6,726 bases of DNA, taken from contig JBAVVD010000033.1 in NCBI GenBank assembly GCA_049697115.1, positions 1 to 6,726 of the forward strand, given 5' to 3'. The notes below the pieces were generated by a model. That model was not told the origin of the DNA and ran no database searches. It saw only the letters and a program-made list of their open reading frames with translations. This document shows positions 1 to 5,863 of this stretch, in pieces. Source of the DNA: JBAVVD01 sp049697115 (lineage in GTDB: Bacteria; Acidobacteriota; Aminicenantia; Aminicenantales; UBA4085). The position numbers and the translations under genes are program-made. Positions within the stretch are counted from its first letter, which is position 1. Each line of letters starts with the position of its first letter.

Positions 1-105
1 ATCGCGCACATCAGCGTGCTGCTTATTGCCTTAGCTGCTCATCGGCTGGGGGCTGCTGAAAAAATCCGTTTCGTAAAAACTTTCTTGCCTAATCTGTATC
101 TTTAA
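1..105 (+). CDS. C-terminal fragment of a probable IS transposase (5' end outside window)
   Basis: An open frame enters from the left edge and encodes 34 residues before TAA at 103-105. It ends in KTFLPNLYL. The fragment matches the protein piece at the opposite end of the window (minus strand, 6621-6725) at 24 of 34 residues without gaps, including the shared blocks AHRLG, KIR and FLPNL. I do not recognise the family from this piece alone. The first 16 residues are hydrophobic, so a membrane protein is possible. I favour a transposase because similarity continues for about 20 bases beyond the stop, as at an insertion sequence end, and because contigs often break in such elements. The two-copy relationship is seen directly; the transposase assignment is inference. 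Confidence 0.5.
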   Translation: MAHISVLLIALAAHRLGAAEKIRFVKTFLPNLYL

Positions 106-126
106 GCTATTTTTGTGAAGCCCTAT
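1..126 (+). mobile_element. Right end of a putative insertion sequence (partial)
   Basis: This contains the 3' end of the putative transposase and about 21 bases after its stop, ending GTGAAGCCCTAT at 115-126. The corresponding positions at the other window end read GTGACGCCCTAT, one difference in twelve, although these bases are non-coding. Conservation past the stop suggests a terminal inverted repeat, read outward-in as ATAGGGCTTCACAAAAATAG. After base 126 the similarity stops. Only one end of the element is present, so neither the matching repeat nor a target duplication can be checked. Confidence 0.45.
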
Positions 127-248
127 ATAAATAGAACAAATCGGGAAACGTTCATGCTAATCCGTCCACTAAGAGTGATGGCGATAGCAAAAAGCTCAAT
201 AAACACTGTAAGTATAAAAATAGTATGTTCCGATATAATCTTCCCCAT
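123..248 (-). CDS. Possible small single-pass membrane peptide, 41 aa
   Basis: An ATG at 246-248 opens a minus-strand frame ending at TAG (complement of 123-125). Residues 9-26 form a hydrophobic stretch (TIFILTVFIELFAIAITL) that could span the membrane once. No Shine-Dalgarno sequence precedes the ATG, and the frame ends inside the putative IS edge. In DNA this AT-rich, a short hydrophobic frame can easily occur by chance. A plus-strand frame of similar size overlaps it (ATG at 154). I list it mainly to say what this stretch holds, and a coding role is doubtful. Confidence 0.15.
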   Translation of the reverse strand: MGKIISEHTIFILTVFIELFAIAITLSGRISMNVSRFVLFI

Positions 249-270
249 TTGTGTAAAAAATATTTATAAT

Positions 271-285
271 TTGATTTAAAATCAA
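271..285. repeat. Small AT-rich palindrome
   Basis: TTGATTT-A-AAATCAA forms a perfect 7-base inverted repeat around one base, in an AT-rich stretch with no convincing gene. It could be an operator or part of a weak hairpin downstream of the gene fragment at 325-506. It has no T-run typical of an intrinsic terminator and may be chance in DNA of this composition. Confidence 0.25.
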
Positions 286-324
286 GCTTATCTCTCATAA
301 ACAATTTTTTATCAAATTGACGCA

Positions 325-506
325 CTACCCAATTTTACATCCAACTTCTTTTAATTTTTCTTCAGTTCCAGGAATACAAACTACATTTGGATAACCTTTA
401 TCATGTCCATAACAAGACTCGACTGTTTTGATTCCATAATTATTAAGTACTAATGGAGCTATACATGGATCAGGCGTTTGAAAATCAAAATAAATAAGTA
501 TAAAAT
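325..506 (-). pseudogene. C-terminal fragment of a small Cys/His protein (ESC-GH type), 5' truncated
   Basis: The minus-strand frame ends at TAG (complement of 325-327). Its last 60 or so residues look like real protein: FDFQTPDPCIAPLV, then GIKTVESCYGHDKGYPNVV, then a short charged end. The Cys-x-Gly-His motif after a 'GIKTVESC' strand resembles small uncharacterised proteins, often from phages or mobile DNA, that carry ESC-GxGH-like motifs. The function is unknown and metal binding is only a guess. The frame stays open to 663, but residues encoded upstream of about 507 are antisense to pgi and do not look native. No plausible start codon lies before the conserved part. I infer that the 5' end was lost at the composition break near 508. 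Confidence 0.5.
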
Positions 507-509
507 CGG

Positions 510-563
510 GGGGAAGATTCGCCGGCGCCATCCGAAAAAAGTGAGCCGTCGCAGAACGTTTAA
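510..563 (+). pseudogene. Last codons of an unidentified gene upstream of pgi, 5' truncated
   Basis: In the frame ending TAA at 561-563, the sequence reads EDSPAPSEKSEPSQNV. This is a hydrophilic Pro/Ser/Glu-rich tail of the kind found at protein C-termini. Its stop overlaps the pgi start as TAATG. The frame meets a stop at 501-503, inside the AT-rich segment, so any upstream body of the gene is missing at the junction near 508. The codon frame is seen. That it was a gene is inferred from the stop/start overlap and the lack of a ribosome-binding site for pgi. A split transaldolase partner would be a natural candidate, but this tail does not show it. Confidence 0.3.
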
Positions 564-2263
564 TGGCCAAAACACTTGTCCGATCCGCCAACATCGAGAT
601 TTTCCATGATATTCTGGACCAAACCTGGGACAAGGCCCTGAAGTCCCGCATTATTCCCCGCATCTGGCAAAAGGACTTTACGGTATGGAAGCCGAAGGAC
701 GAGGAAATCTCAAACCGGTTGGGTTGGCTTCACTCTCCTGAAAGTTCCCTCCGACTTCTTCCTGAGATTGAAAAATGCGTTCAGGATGTCCGCAGGGACG
801 GCTATACGCAAGCCCTGCTCCTCGGTATGGGCGGATCGAGCCTGGCTCCGGAAACACTCAGCCAAATCTTTAAAACCAGAAAAGGATTTCTGGATCTTCA
901 CATCCTCGACAGCACAGATCCCGGAGCCGTCCTGGAATGGAAAGACACTTTGGACCCTGAGAAAACTCTGTTTATAGTCTCCTCGAAATCCGGAACAACT
1001 CTGGAAACCACCTCTTTCCTCAACTTCTTTTTCACCTGGGCCGGCGAGGCTCTGGGATATGAGCGGGCAGGATCCCATTTCATAGCCATCACAGACCCGG
1101 TGACTCCGCTGGCAGAGCTGGCCAGGGAATTGAGCTTTCGTCACATTTTTTTTGGCGACCCGGAAATCGGAGGACGCTTTTCCGCGCTCTCGGTCTTTGG
1201 GCTTGTGCCTGCGGCCCTTAAAGGAATAAACATCCGCAGGCTCCTCAAGGGAGGCCGGAAAGCCGCCCGCCTCTGCCGAAAGTTGTCTCCTCCTAAAAAT
1301 CCGGGCGTTTTCCTCGGCGGGATTTTATCCTCACTGGCACAAGCCGGCCGCGACAAAGCGACATTCATCGTTTCCCCTCAGATTGAAAGCTTTTCTTTCT
1401 GGCTGGAACAGCTCCTGGCCGAAAGCACCGGCAAAGAAGGGAGAGGCATTCTCCCTGTGGTCAAAGATCCGGCCGTCTCATCTGAATTTCCGGGGGAGGA
1501 TCGAGTTTTTATCTCGATCCGAATGAAAAAAGATCCGGCGCATGACCTTCTCCTCCGACATCTTATCGGGCACCGTCAGCCCTTGCTTGCCCTTTCTCTC
1601 TCTCATGTCTATGATCTGGGCAGCCAGTTTTTCCTCTGGGAAATGGCCGCAGCCGCAGCGGGATATTTTCTGGGGATCAATCCTTTCAACCAGCCGGATG
1701 TGGCGGCGTCCAAAAAAAAGACGGAGGAGATCTTGACCGTCTACCGCCGGACAGGCCGCCTGTCCACAGAGAAACCCAATCTGAAGGTCGACGGCTTCTC
1801 CATATTTTCCGGGATCAAAGCGCTCTCTCTGGAGGAACACATATCCTCTTTCCTGGGCCAAGCCCGGCCCGGCGATTATCTCGCCATTCAAGCGTTCCTT
1901 CACCCCACCCAACAAAATACAGACGCCCTTCAAAATTTCAGGAAGATGCTGATCCAAAAGATAAAGCGAGCGGTTACTCTCGGCTTTGGTCCCAGATACC
2001 TTCATTCCACAGGACAGTATCACAAAGGAGGCAAGGACAACGGTCTCTATATCCAGTTCACCGCGGACGACAGGAAGGACATTTCCATCCCTGATAGGCT
2101 TGGCTCATCCCAGGCAAGCCTGACATTTGGAATCCTGAAAAACGCCCAGGCCGAAGGCGACTGGGAAGCATTAAAGGAAAGAGGACGGCGGATTATGCGC
2201 ATTCATATCGGAAGGAATGTAACGGAAGGTCTCAGACAACTCAGCGCTTTATGGGAAAGCTGA
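563..2263 (+). CDS. pgi: Glucose-6-phosphate isomerase (PGI domain of TalPgi type)
   Basis: Cytosolic enzyme interconverting glucose 6-phosphate and fructose 6-phosphate in glycolysis and gluconeogenesis. The 566 residues contain the SIS-fold sugar-binding motifs LGMGGSSLAPE (87-97) and SSKSGTTLETT (140-150). They also contain the PGI signature region FSFWLEQLLAESTGKEGRGILP (277-298), in which Glu287 is the likely catalytic acid/base. INPFNQPDVAASK (372-384) supplies the probable active-site Lys384. GPRYLHSTGQYHKGG (476-490) is typical of the C-terminal half of bifunctional transaldolase/PGI (TalPgi) proteins. The N-terminal 'RIWQKDFTVWK...NRLGWL' (33-55) also matches the linker-plus-PGI start of TalPgi. 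No transaldolase domain is present, and the frame has a stop at 542-544, so this is a stand-alone version. The ATG overlaps an upstream stop (TAATG) and has no Shine-Dalgarno sequence, which suggests translational coupling to a gene now truncated. Confidence 0.93.
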   Translation: MAKTLVRSANIEIFHDILDQTWDKALKSRIIPRIWQKDFTVWKPKDEEISNRLGWLHSPESSLRLLPEIEKCVQDVRRDGYTQALLLGMGGSSLAPETLSQIFKTRKGFLDLHILDSTDPGAVLEWKDTLDPEKTLFIVSSKSGTTLETTSFLNFFFTWAGEALGYERAGSHFIAITDPVTPLAELARELSFRHIFFGDPEIGGRFSALSVFGLVPAALKGINIRRLLKGGRKAARLCRKLSPPKNPGVFLGGILSSLAQAGRDKATFIVSPQIESFSFWLEQLLAESTGKEGRGILPVVKDPAVSSEFPGEDRVFISIRMKKDPAHDLLLRHLIGHRQPLLALSLSHVYDLGSQFFLWEMAAAAAGYFLGINPFNQPDVAASKKKTEEILTVYRRTGRLSTEKPNLKVDGFSIFSGIKALSLEEHISSFLGQARPGDYLAIQAFLHPTQQNTDALQNFRKMLIQKIKRAVTLGFGPRYLHSTGQYHKGGKDNGLYIQFTADDRKDISIPDRLGSSQASLTFGILKNAQAEGDWEALKERGRRIMRIHIGRNVTEGLRQLSALWES

Positions 2264-2285
2264 GGCTCCTTATTTCTGGCTCACC

Positions 2286-2310
2286 TCGCCTTCCGGAGAA
2301 GGAACGGCGA
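2286..2310. terminator. Hairpin after pgi, without a T-run
   Basis: TCGCCTTCC pairs with GGAA-C-GGCGA to give nine base pairs with one bulged C and a GGAGAA loop, 22 bases after the pgi stop. No T-run follows on either strand. It may stabilise the pgi mRNA 3' end or assist Rho-dependent termination. It is not a canonical intrinsic terminator. Confidence 0.35.
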
Positions 2311-2343
2311 AAATACCTTCACAGAAAGAATCCCCTTACGGAA

Positions 2344-2396
2344 TAGCCTTTGGCGCCGTCGGACAGACGAAAAAAGGCTGGAGGGCTAACTTTTTT
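2344..2396. terminator. Weak termination region between convergent pgi and lipoprotein genes
   Basis: AGCCTTT (2345-2351) pairs with AAAGGCT (2373-2379). An inner CGTC/GACG stem (2357-2360 with 2366-2369) lies within it. On the plus strand a T6 run (2391-2396) follows 11 bases after the stem, which is further than usual. On the minus strand the T-rich arm is inside the stem. A bidirectional terminator between the converging genes is plausible but weak. Confidence 0.33.
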
Positions 2397-3195
2397 AATA
2401 CAGTCCGGCAAACAGGACTTCCGCATGAAAGAGCTCCTTTGTCCTGCGCCGCACTCGGTTGTCCACGGTCTCCTTGACATTAATATAGAACCAAAATTTA
2501 TCAAAAAGCCTTAATTTCTTAATATAATAGTTGGCATAATCCGTGACATTGTCGATAATGATCCTGCCGATTTCTTTGCCCTTCTCGTCGGAGACGACAA
2601 TAAAAAGGCTTCCTTTCTGCTCCGAGCCCTGAGCCGGAGGCGCGGTCACAAGCTGGCCGAAGACCTTTGCTTTTTCTTTTCCTTCCCAGTCTGCGGTTTT
2701 ATTTATATTCGTGATTTTTAAGGCCTCAAATTCCTGCCTTTTTTCCTGGTTAAAATAATCTTCGAAAGCCAGGTCCTCTTTCTTGGTGTAAATATTTTTC
2801 CATCCCGCCGCGCCTTCATTGAGATCTATACTTTCCGCAATTAAAAGGGAATGCATGTTGCGGGAGAAAACGGCTTTCACTTTGACCTCTTTGCCGGTGA
2901 GCCAACTGGCATCCCCGTTTTCCAAATTTCCCTGCAGGCCGATGTCGAATCCCTGAGCCGAGGGAAGATAAAAATATCGTCCGTAGCCAATCTTCACCGT
3001 TCCGGTAAATTCATTCAGCCCCTCTTTAATGATAAGCCCCTCCTGTACAGGGCTTTCCACAGAGGCGGCCTCGGTCGGCTCGGCCTGTTTCTTGCACGAT
3101 ATGAATAAAATCATGATTAGACTCAGCCCCAAGAATCCAGCCATCTGAGCAATTTTCTTCTTTCCTTTTCCTGAAAGCTTATCCCTTGAAGTCAT
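2395..3195 (-). CDS. Predicted lipoprotein of unknown function
   Basis: I do not recognise the family. The 266-residue product has a basic N-terminus (residues 1-14), a hydrophobic core (about 18-32) and a lipobox-like FISC ending at Cys34, followed by KK. This indicates export and lipid anchoring, most likely facing the periplasm. The mature part begins with an acidic, Pro/Glu/Ser-rich linker. A beta-rich segment (about 60-130, 'FTGTVKIGYGRYFYLP ... VKVKAVFS') is followed by a mixed region with many Lys and Glu. No catalytic motif is visible. The start is the ATG at 3193-3195 because GGAGG lies 8 bases upstream (complement of 3204-3208). The frame is open to an ATG at 3222, but that codon and the one at 3210 have no better signal, and the latter overlaps the ribosome-binding site. 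It converges with pgi and diverges from the ATP-grasp stub. Confidence 0.8.
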   Translation of the reverse strand: MTSRDKLSGKGKKKIAQMAGFLGLSLIMILFISCKKQAEPTEAASVESPVQEGLIIKEGLNEFTGTVKIGYGRYFYLPSAQGFDIGLQGNLENGDASWLTGKEVKVKAVFSRNMHSLLIAESIDLNEGAAGWKNIYTKKEDLAFEDYFNQEKRQEFEALKITNINKTADWEGKEKAKVFGQLVTAPPAQGSEQKGSLFIVVSDEKGKEIGRIIIDNVTDYANYYIKKLRLFDKFWFYINVKETVDNRVRRRTKELFHAEVLFAGLY

Positions 3196-3246
3196 AGCGG
3201 AAACCTCCATTATTCGAGTCATTCATAACAGAGAAAAATAGAATAT

Positions 3247-3275
3247 CTTATACCACCGAAAAAATCAAATGTAAA
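3247..3275 (-). promoter_or_regulatory. Sigma-70-type promoter of the lipoprotein gene
   Basis: On the minus strand, TTTACA (complement of 3270-3275) is separated by exactly 17 bases from TATAAG (complement of 3247-3252), each one mismatch from the consensus hexamer. The site is about 50 bases before the chosen start codon, leaving a short leader that contains the GGAGG. Confidence 0.65.
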
Positions 3276-3328
3276 GAGGAATCCCAGAATTGCCGATAGA
3301 AATTAAAGATGGGGCCTGGAGAATCCCT

Positions 3329-3362
3329 TGTTGACAAATATCTGTTGACAAATATCTTGACA
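3329..3362. repeat. Tandem 14-bp repeat with three TTGACA boxes
   Basis: TGTTGACAAATATC occurs twice in immediate succession (3329-3342 and 3343-3356), followed by a third TTGACA (3357-3362). It lies between the divergent lipoprotein promoter and the ATP-grasp stub. Each TTGACA is a perfect plus-strand -35 hexamer, but I see no convincing -10 at 16-18 bases from any of them. The repeat could equally be a regulator-binding array for the lipoprotein promoter, which starts about 55 bases away on the other strand. Confidence 0.6.
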
Positions 3363-3393
3363 CGGTTAAAAAAAAGGTTAGCCATAAAGAAAA

Positions 3394-3792
3394 ATGATGA
3401 TGGACTCAGCCAGACGGTTTATCGCCCTTGCCAATTATAAAGGAGACATCCAGTATTACAAAAACTATAAGGATTATGAGTTTGTCTTTCTTGCGTCTCA
3501 TAAAATCCACCCCGAAGTCCTCCTCATTGACAGAAAAAACTGTCCGGAGACAATGGAACAACTTCGGCGGTTGCATCAAATACATCCTTTCCAGGGCATA
3601 TTGTTTGGAATAAATCCCGAAGTGCATGTTGTGGTCGCGGCCCAAGTCGCTGAGAAATTGGGGCTCAAGCGGATCATTAAAAACCCTTATCTGGTACGGG
3701 ATAAATATCTGATGACGCGGCCGGAGACGGAAGGAGAGAAGGCCTTGAAGCGGCTATATATTCATCTATTTGGTTCTTCGTGTCCGTCCTGA
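3394..3792 (+). pseudogene. N-terminal stub of an ATP-grasp family protein
   Basis: The 132-residue product begins with a Rossmann-like pre-ATP-grasp half. Residues 28-47 form beta-strand-like segments ('EFVFLASHKIHPEVLLID'). Residues 66-73 read FQGILFGI, and 80-109 contain VVAAQVAEKLGLKRI...NPYLVRDKYLM. The 'vAekLGL ... RDKylM' motif closes the N-terminal domain of many ATP-grasp ligases. The ATP-binding and catalytic domains that should follow, some 200-300 residues more, are absent. After RDKYLM the sequence becomes unrelated, and it ends inside the 3' end of the convergent DUF6600 gene with a 27-base overlap. Three consecutive ATG codons start the frame without a clear ribosome-binding site. 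I read it as a truncated remnant. A short functional protein cannot be excluded. Confidence 0.5.
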
Positions 3793-5781
3793 AGAGGAAC
3801 GTGAAGATGAACGGGATGAGGAAGATGATCGGGACGAGGAGGAAGAACGGGATGAGAAAGAAGAACGGGATGAAATAGAACGGGAAGAGCTGAATTTGGA
3901 AGAAGAACGGGATGACGAGGAAGAAGGCCGAGAAAAACTGGAGGAAGAACGGGAAGAAAAACGAGAAGAACGGGAAAAGGAAGAAGATGGAGACCGGTAA
4001 TTTCTTGAAGGGGAAGTCAAGGTCCTGGATGGGGATTTGAAGTTCCTTGTCGATGACCCAAAGCTTCTTGAGGGTGTGCGCGTACTTCTGGAAGGTGAGT
4101 TCAATTGTGGGGAATGAGGCACGCTTCGCGAAAAAGCAGGAGTCTCTCTTCTGGAATAGCTGCGCCGAGACGGCTCAGAAGATTGTGTGGACCGTGACCG
4201 TGATTCCAAGCGGGAGGGGAAATATCCAGCACTCTTCTCACGGGCGCCCGGCTTTGCCCGACTGGAGCCCTTGATCATTCCTGAGTCGCGGGAGGAACTC
4301 GGGCTCTGGCGCAAGAAATTCTGAAACGTGCGGCTCCGGGGACGGGAAGAATTAGAATTCCTTGACGCATATTCCTGAATTTTGCCCAGTGAAGACCTGG
4401 GCACAAAATTTCGGGAAGAGGAAGAACTCTTTGGAAAAGTCCTGAGCTCTCCGGCTTTTTGATTCTTCCTTGACTCAAAGACCCTGGACTCTCCTCTCAT
4501 CCTGGAATCAAAACCGTCTCCAATCCCCCGACGATTGGACCGCAGAAAAAATTGGGAAGCCTCGCGACTCAATTTACTTGTCCGCTGAATCATCGGCCGG
4601 ATATCAGGCGGCTGACTCCGGAGAGCGATTCTCCCCAGGCCCCGCATTTCGTTTCGGTTCAAGGCGACACGGGAAATATGAGGAGCCTGCAATTGATTCC
4701 TATGAACGACTACCAGAGTCTGAGACGTGGTCGGAAAATAATTATGGGTGTATTGGCTATAAAAAACATTGTTGATAATCACAGCCGGATAGTTGTAGTA
4801 AGACAAGGCGCACCATCCGATGTAGTCCAGGTTCCAGTACCAGTGGACCCACGCGGGTCCCCAAAACCGAGTCGGAACCCAATACCAGCCAAGGCCAATC
4901 CGCCAACCCCAGCGGCCGTAATGAGAACAACACCATCCCCACGGATCGTAAGAAATCCAGGTCCAGCCAATGATCGGATACCAGACCCATCTTCCGTAGT
5001 AATACGGCCTCCAATCATGATAAGAGATAGAGGGAACCCAGACATAGCCGTAGGGCGATTCATCGACCCAACGGCCGTAATCAGCCAGCTCCGTCTCATA
5101 CTCATAAAGCTCATCGGGCAGATACGTCCTTGTGATTCTCTTGGCATAAAGAGCATCGCGGGACGCATTCCATTCACTGAAATCATCCTGGCGGGCGTAG
5201 AGAGAAGCTGGCCCGGAGACAAATCGGCCATTCGACGCGATCAGGCGTTCATGGCTTCGGATAAGATGCGAGCCTTCTTCTCCGGCCGCCTCAGCAGAGC
5301 CCTCATAAACGGCAAACTCCGTCTCCCTTTTTTCTCTCACATCTATTCTATATAAACCCTTTTCCAGAATATAAAACGAGGCATCCGGCGAATGGATTTC
5401 GAAGCTTTTCTCTTGCTCCATGAAATTGACTCTCAGGAAGGCACTTCCTGTGATCAGATGAAGCTTGGTCGGATCATAATCCTTCTGGGGAAGGCCGATA
5501 AAATCAACCTGAGTGAATCTGTCCAGACGGAGATAATTTCTATTCCCCAGTTGAATCTCTGTCCGGCCTTCTTTCGTTCCCAGTTTATCGCCTTCGATGA
5601 CCACCAAGTTAAGTTCGCCCTGCTCGTAGCCTGAATCTTCAGCTCTCTGGACAAAGACATCTCCCTTCACGTAGCTGAGACGCACATAACTTCCGCTGTA
5701 ATAGCCTTCTTCTGTGTCCGCCAGAGCGAGAAAGGGGGAAATCACAATGAATGCCACTGCCAGACTTAATATTTTCTTCAT
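3766..5781 (-). CDS. Secreted FecR-domain/DUF6600 protein with Ser/Arg-rich tail
   Basis: Exported protein of 671 residues and unknown biochemical role. Residues 1-21 are a signal peptide (MKKILSLAVAFIVISPFLALA). Residues about 32-185 resemble a FecR-like beta domain ('GDVFVQRA...EGDKLGTKEGRTEIQLG...LRLD', then 'TGSAFLRV' and 'FEIHSPDA'). Residues 233-330 are the Trp/Tyr-rich DUF6600 region, with three evident modules: YGRWVDESPYGYVWVP (235), YGRWVWYPIIGWTWIS (262) and YGRWGWRIGLGWYWVP (288). From about 400 to the end the chain is disordered and Ser/Arg-rich, with SPSR and SSSSR runs. The start at 5779-5781 has GAAGGAGGAA just upstream. A longer frame to 5823 lacks such a signal and would run through the sigma-54 promoter. 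Proteins of this type are common in Acidobacteriota-like genomes and are presumed envelope proteins. No FecI/FecA partner is nearby. Expression is probably sigma-54 dependent. Confidence 0.88.
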   Translation of the reverse strand: MKKILSLAVAFIVISPFLALADTEEGYYSGSYVRLSYVKGDVFVQRAEDSGYEQGELNLVVIEGDKLGTKEGRTEIQLGNRNYLRLDRFTQVDFIGLPQKDYDPTKLHLITGSAFLRVNFMEQEKSFEIHSPDASFYILEKGLYRIDVREKRETEFAVYEGSAEAAGEEGSHLIRSHERLIASNGRFVSGPASLYARQDDFSEWNASRDALYAKRITRTYLPDELYEYETELADYGRWVDESPYGYVWVPSISYHDWRPYYYGRWVWYPIIGWTWISYDPWGWCCSHYGRWGWRIGLGWYWVPTRFWGPAWVHWYWNLDYIGWCALSYYNYPAVIINNVFYSQYTHNYFPTTSQTLVVVHRNQLQAPHISRVALNRNEMRGLGRIALRSQPPDIRPMIQRTSKLSREASQFFLRSNRRGIGDGFDSRMRGESRVFESRKNQKAGELRTFPKSSSSSRNFVPRSSLGKIQEYASRNSNSSRPRSRTFQNFLRQSPSSSRDSGMIKGSSRAKPGAREKSAGYFPSRLESRSRSTQSSEPSRRSYSRRETPAFSRSVPHSPQLNSPSRSTRTPSRSFGSSTRNFKSPSRTLTSPSRNYRSPSSSFSRSSRFSSRSSSSFSRPSSSSSRSSSKFSSSRSISSRSSFSSRSSSSSRSSSSSRSSSRSSSGRTRRTK
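3787..3999. repeat. Purine-rich degenerate repeat encoding the Ser/Arg tail
   Basis: The plus strand is almost pure G/A over about 210 bases. GAAGAACGGGATGA recurs exactly at 3842-3855, 3860-3873 and 3902-3915, with degraded copies at 3945 and 3965. On the coding (minus) strand it gives Ser-rich runs separated by Arg. Such tracts commonly expand and contract by slippage, so tail length probably varies between strains. The plus-strand Glu/Arg reading frame here is a by-product. Confidence 0.7.
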
Positions 5782-5783
5782 TT

Positions 5784-5793
5784 TTCCTCCTTC
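5784..5793 (-). promoter_or_regulatory. Strong ribosome-binding site for the DUF6600 gene
   Basis: GAAGGAGGAA (minus strand) ends two bases before the ATG, with the AGGAGG core five to six bases from it. It decides the start at 5781 over the longer open frame. Confidence 0.8.
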
Positions 5794-5806
5794 TACGTGT
5801 TTCTTA

Positions 5807-5823
5807 AGCAAAAAATGTGCCAA
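5807..5823 (-). promoter_or_regulatory. Sigma-54 (RpoN) promoter of the DUF6600 gene
   Basis: The minus strand reads TTGGCACATTTTTTGCT, against the consensus YTGGCACGRNNNTTGCW. All positions agree except the weakly conserved G and R after the -24 element. The invariant GG (-24, at 5820-5821) and GC (-12, at 5808-5809) are separated by exactly ten bases. Transcription would start near 5796, giving a leader of about 15 bases that still holds the AGGAGG. No sigma-70 promoter of similar quality was seen upstream of this gene. Confidence 0.7.
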
Positions 5824-5863
5824 CCTGTTTTTCCCTAAAAGGAATGATAGAAAAGTCTCCGGC

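Noticed and set aside
507..663. 5' extension of the minus-strand Cys/His fragment
   Set aside because: The frame is open, but it is exactly antisense to the start of pgi, differs in composition from the conserved C-terminal part and shows no ribosome-binding site.
1478..2023. Minus-strand frame of 181 codons
   Set aside because: It is antisense to the PGI active-site region, which is strongly supported on the plus strand.
2286..2396. A single canonical intrinsic terminator for pgi
   Set aside because: Two hairpins exist, but neither is followed directly by a T-run, so only weak termination elements are listed.
3770..4000. Plus-strand Glu/Arg-rich frame of 76 codons
   Set aside because: It is the complement of the Ser/Arg tail. 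Its composition follows directly from the purine-rich repeat and it has no ribosome-binding site.
4552..5355. Plus-strand frame of 267 codons
   Set aside because: It lies antisense to the Trp/Tyr-rich coding region, where stops are depleted. It has no start signal and no recognisable domain, and the minus-strand protein is clearly real.
5782..5823. Upstream start for the DUF6600 protein at 5823
   Set aside because: It would place 14 residues before an intact signal peptide and would overlap the sigma-54 promoter. The AGGAGG site supports 5781.
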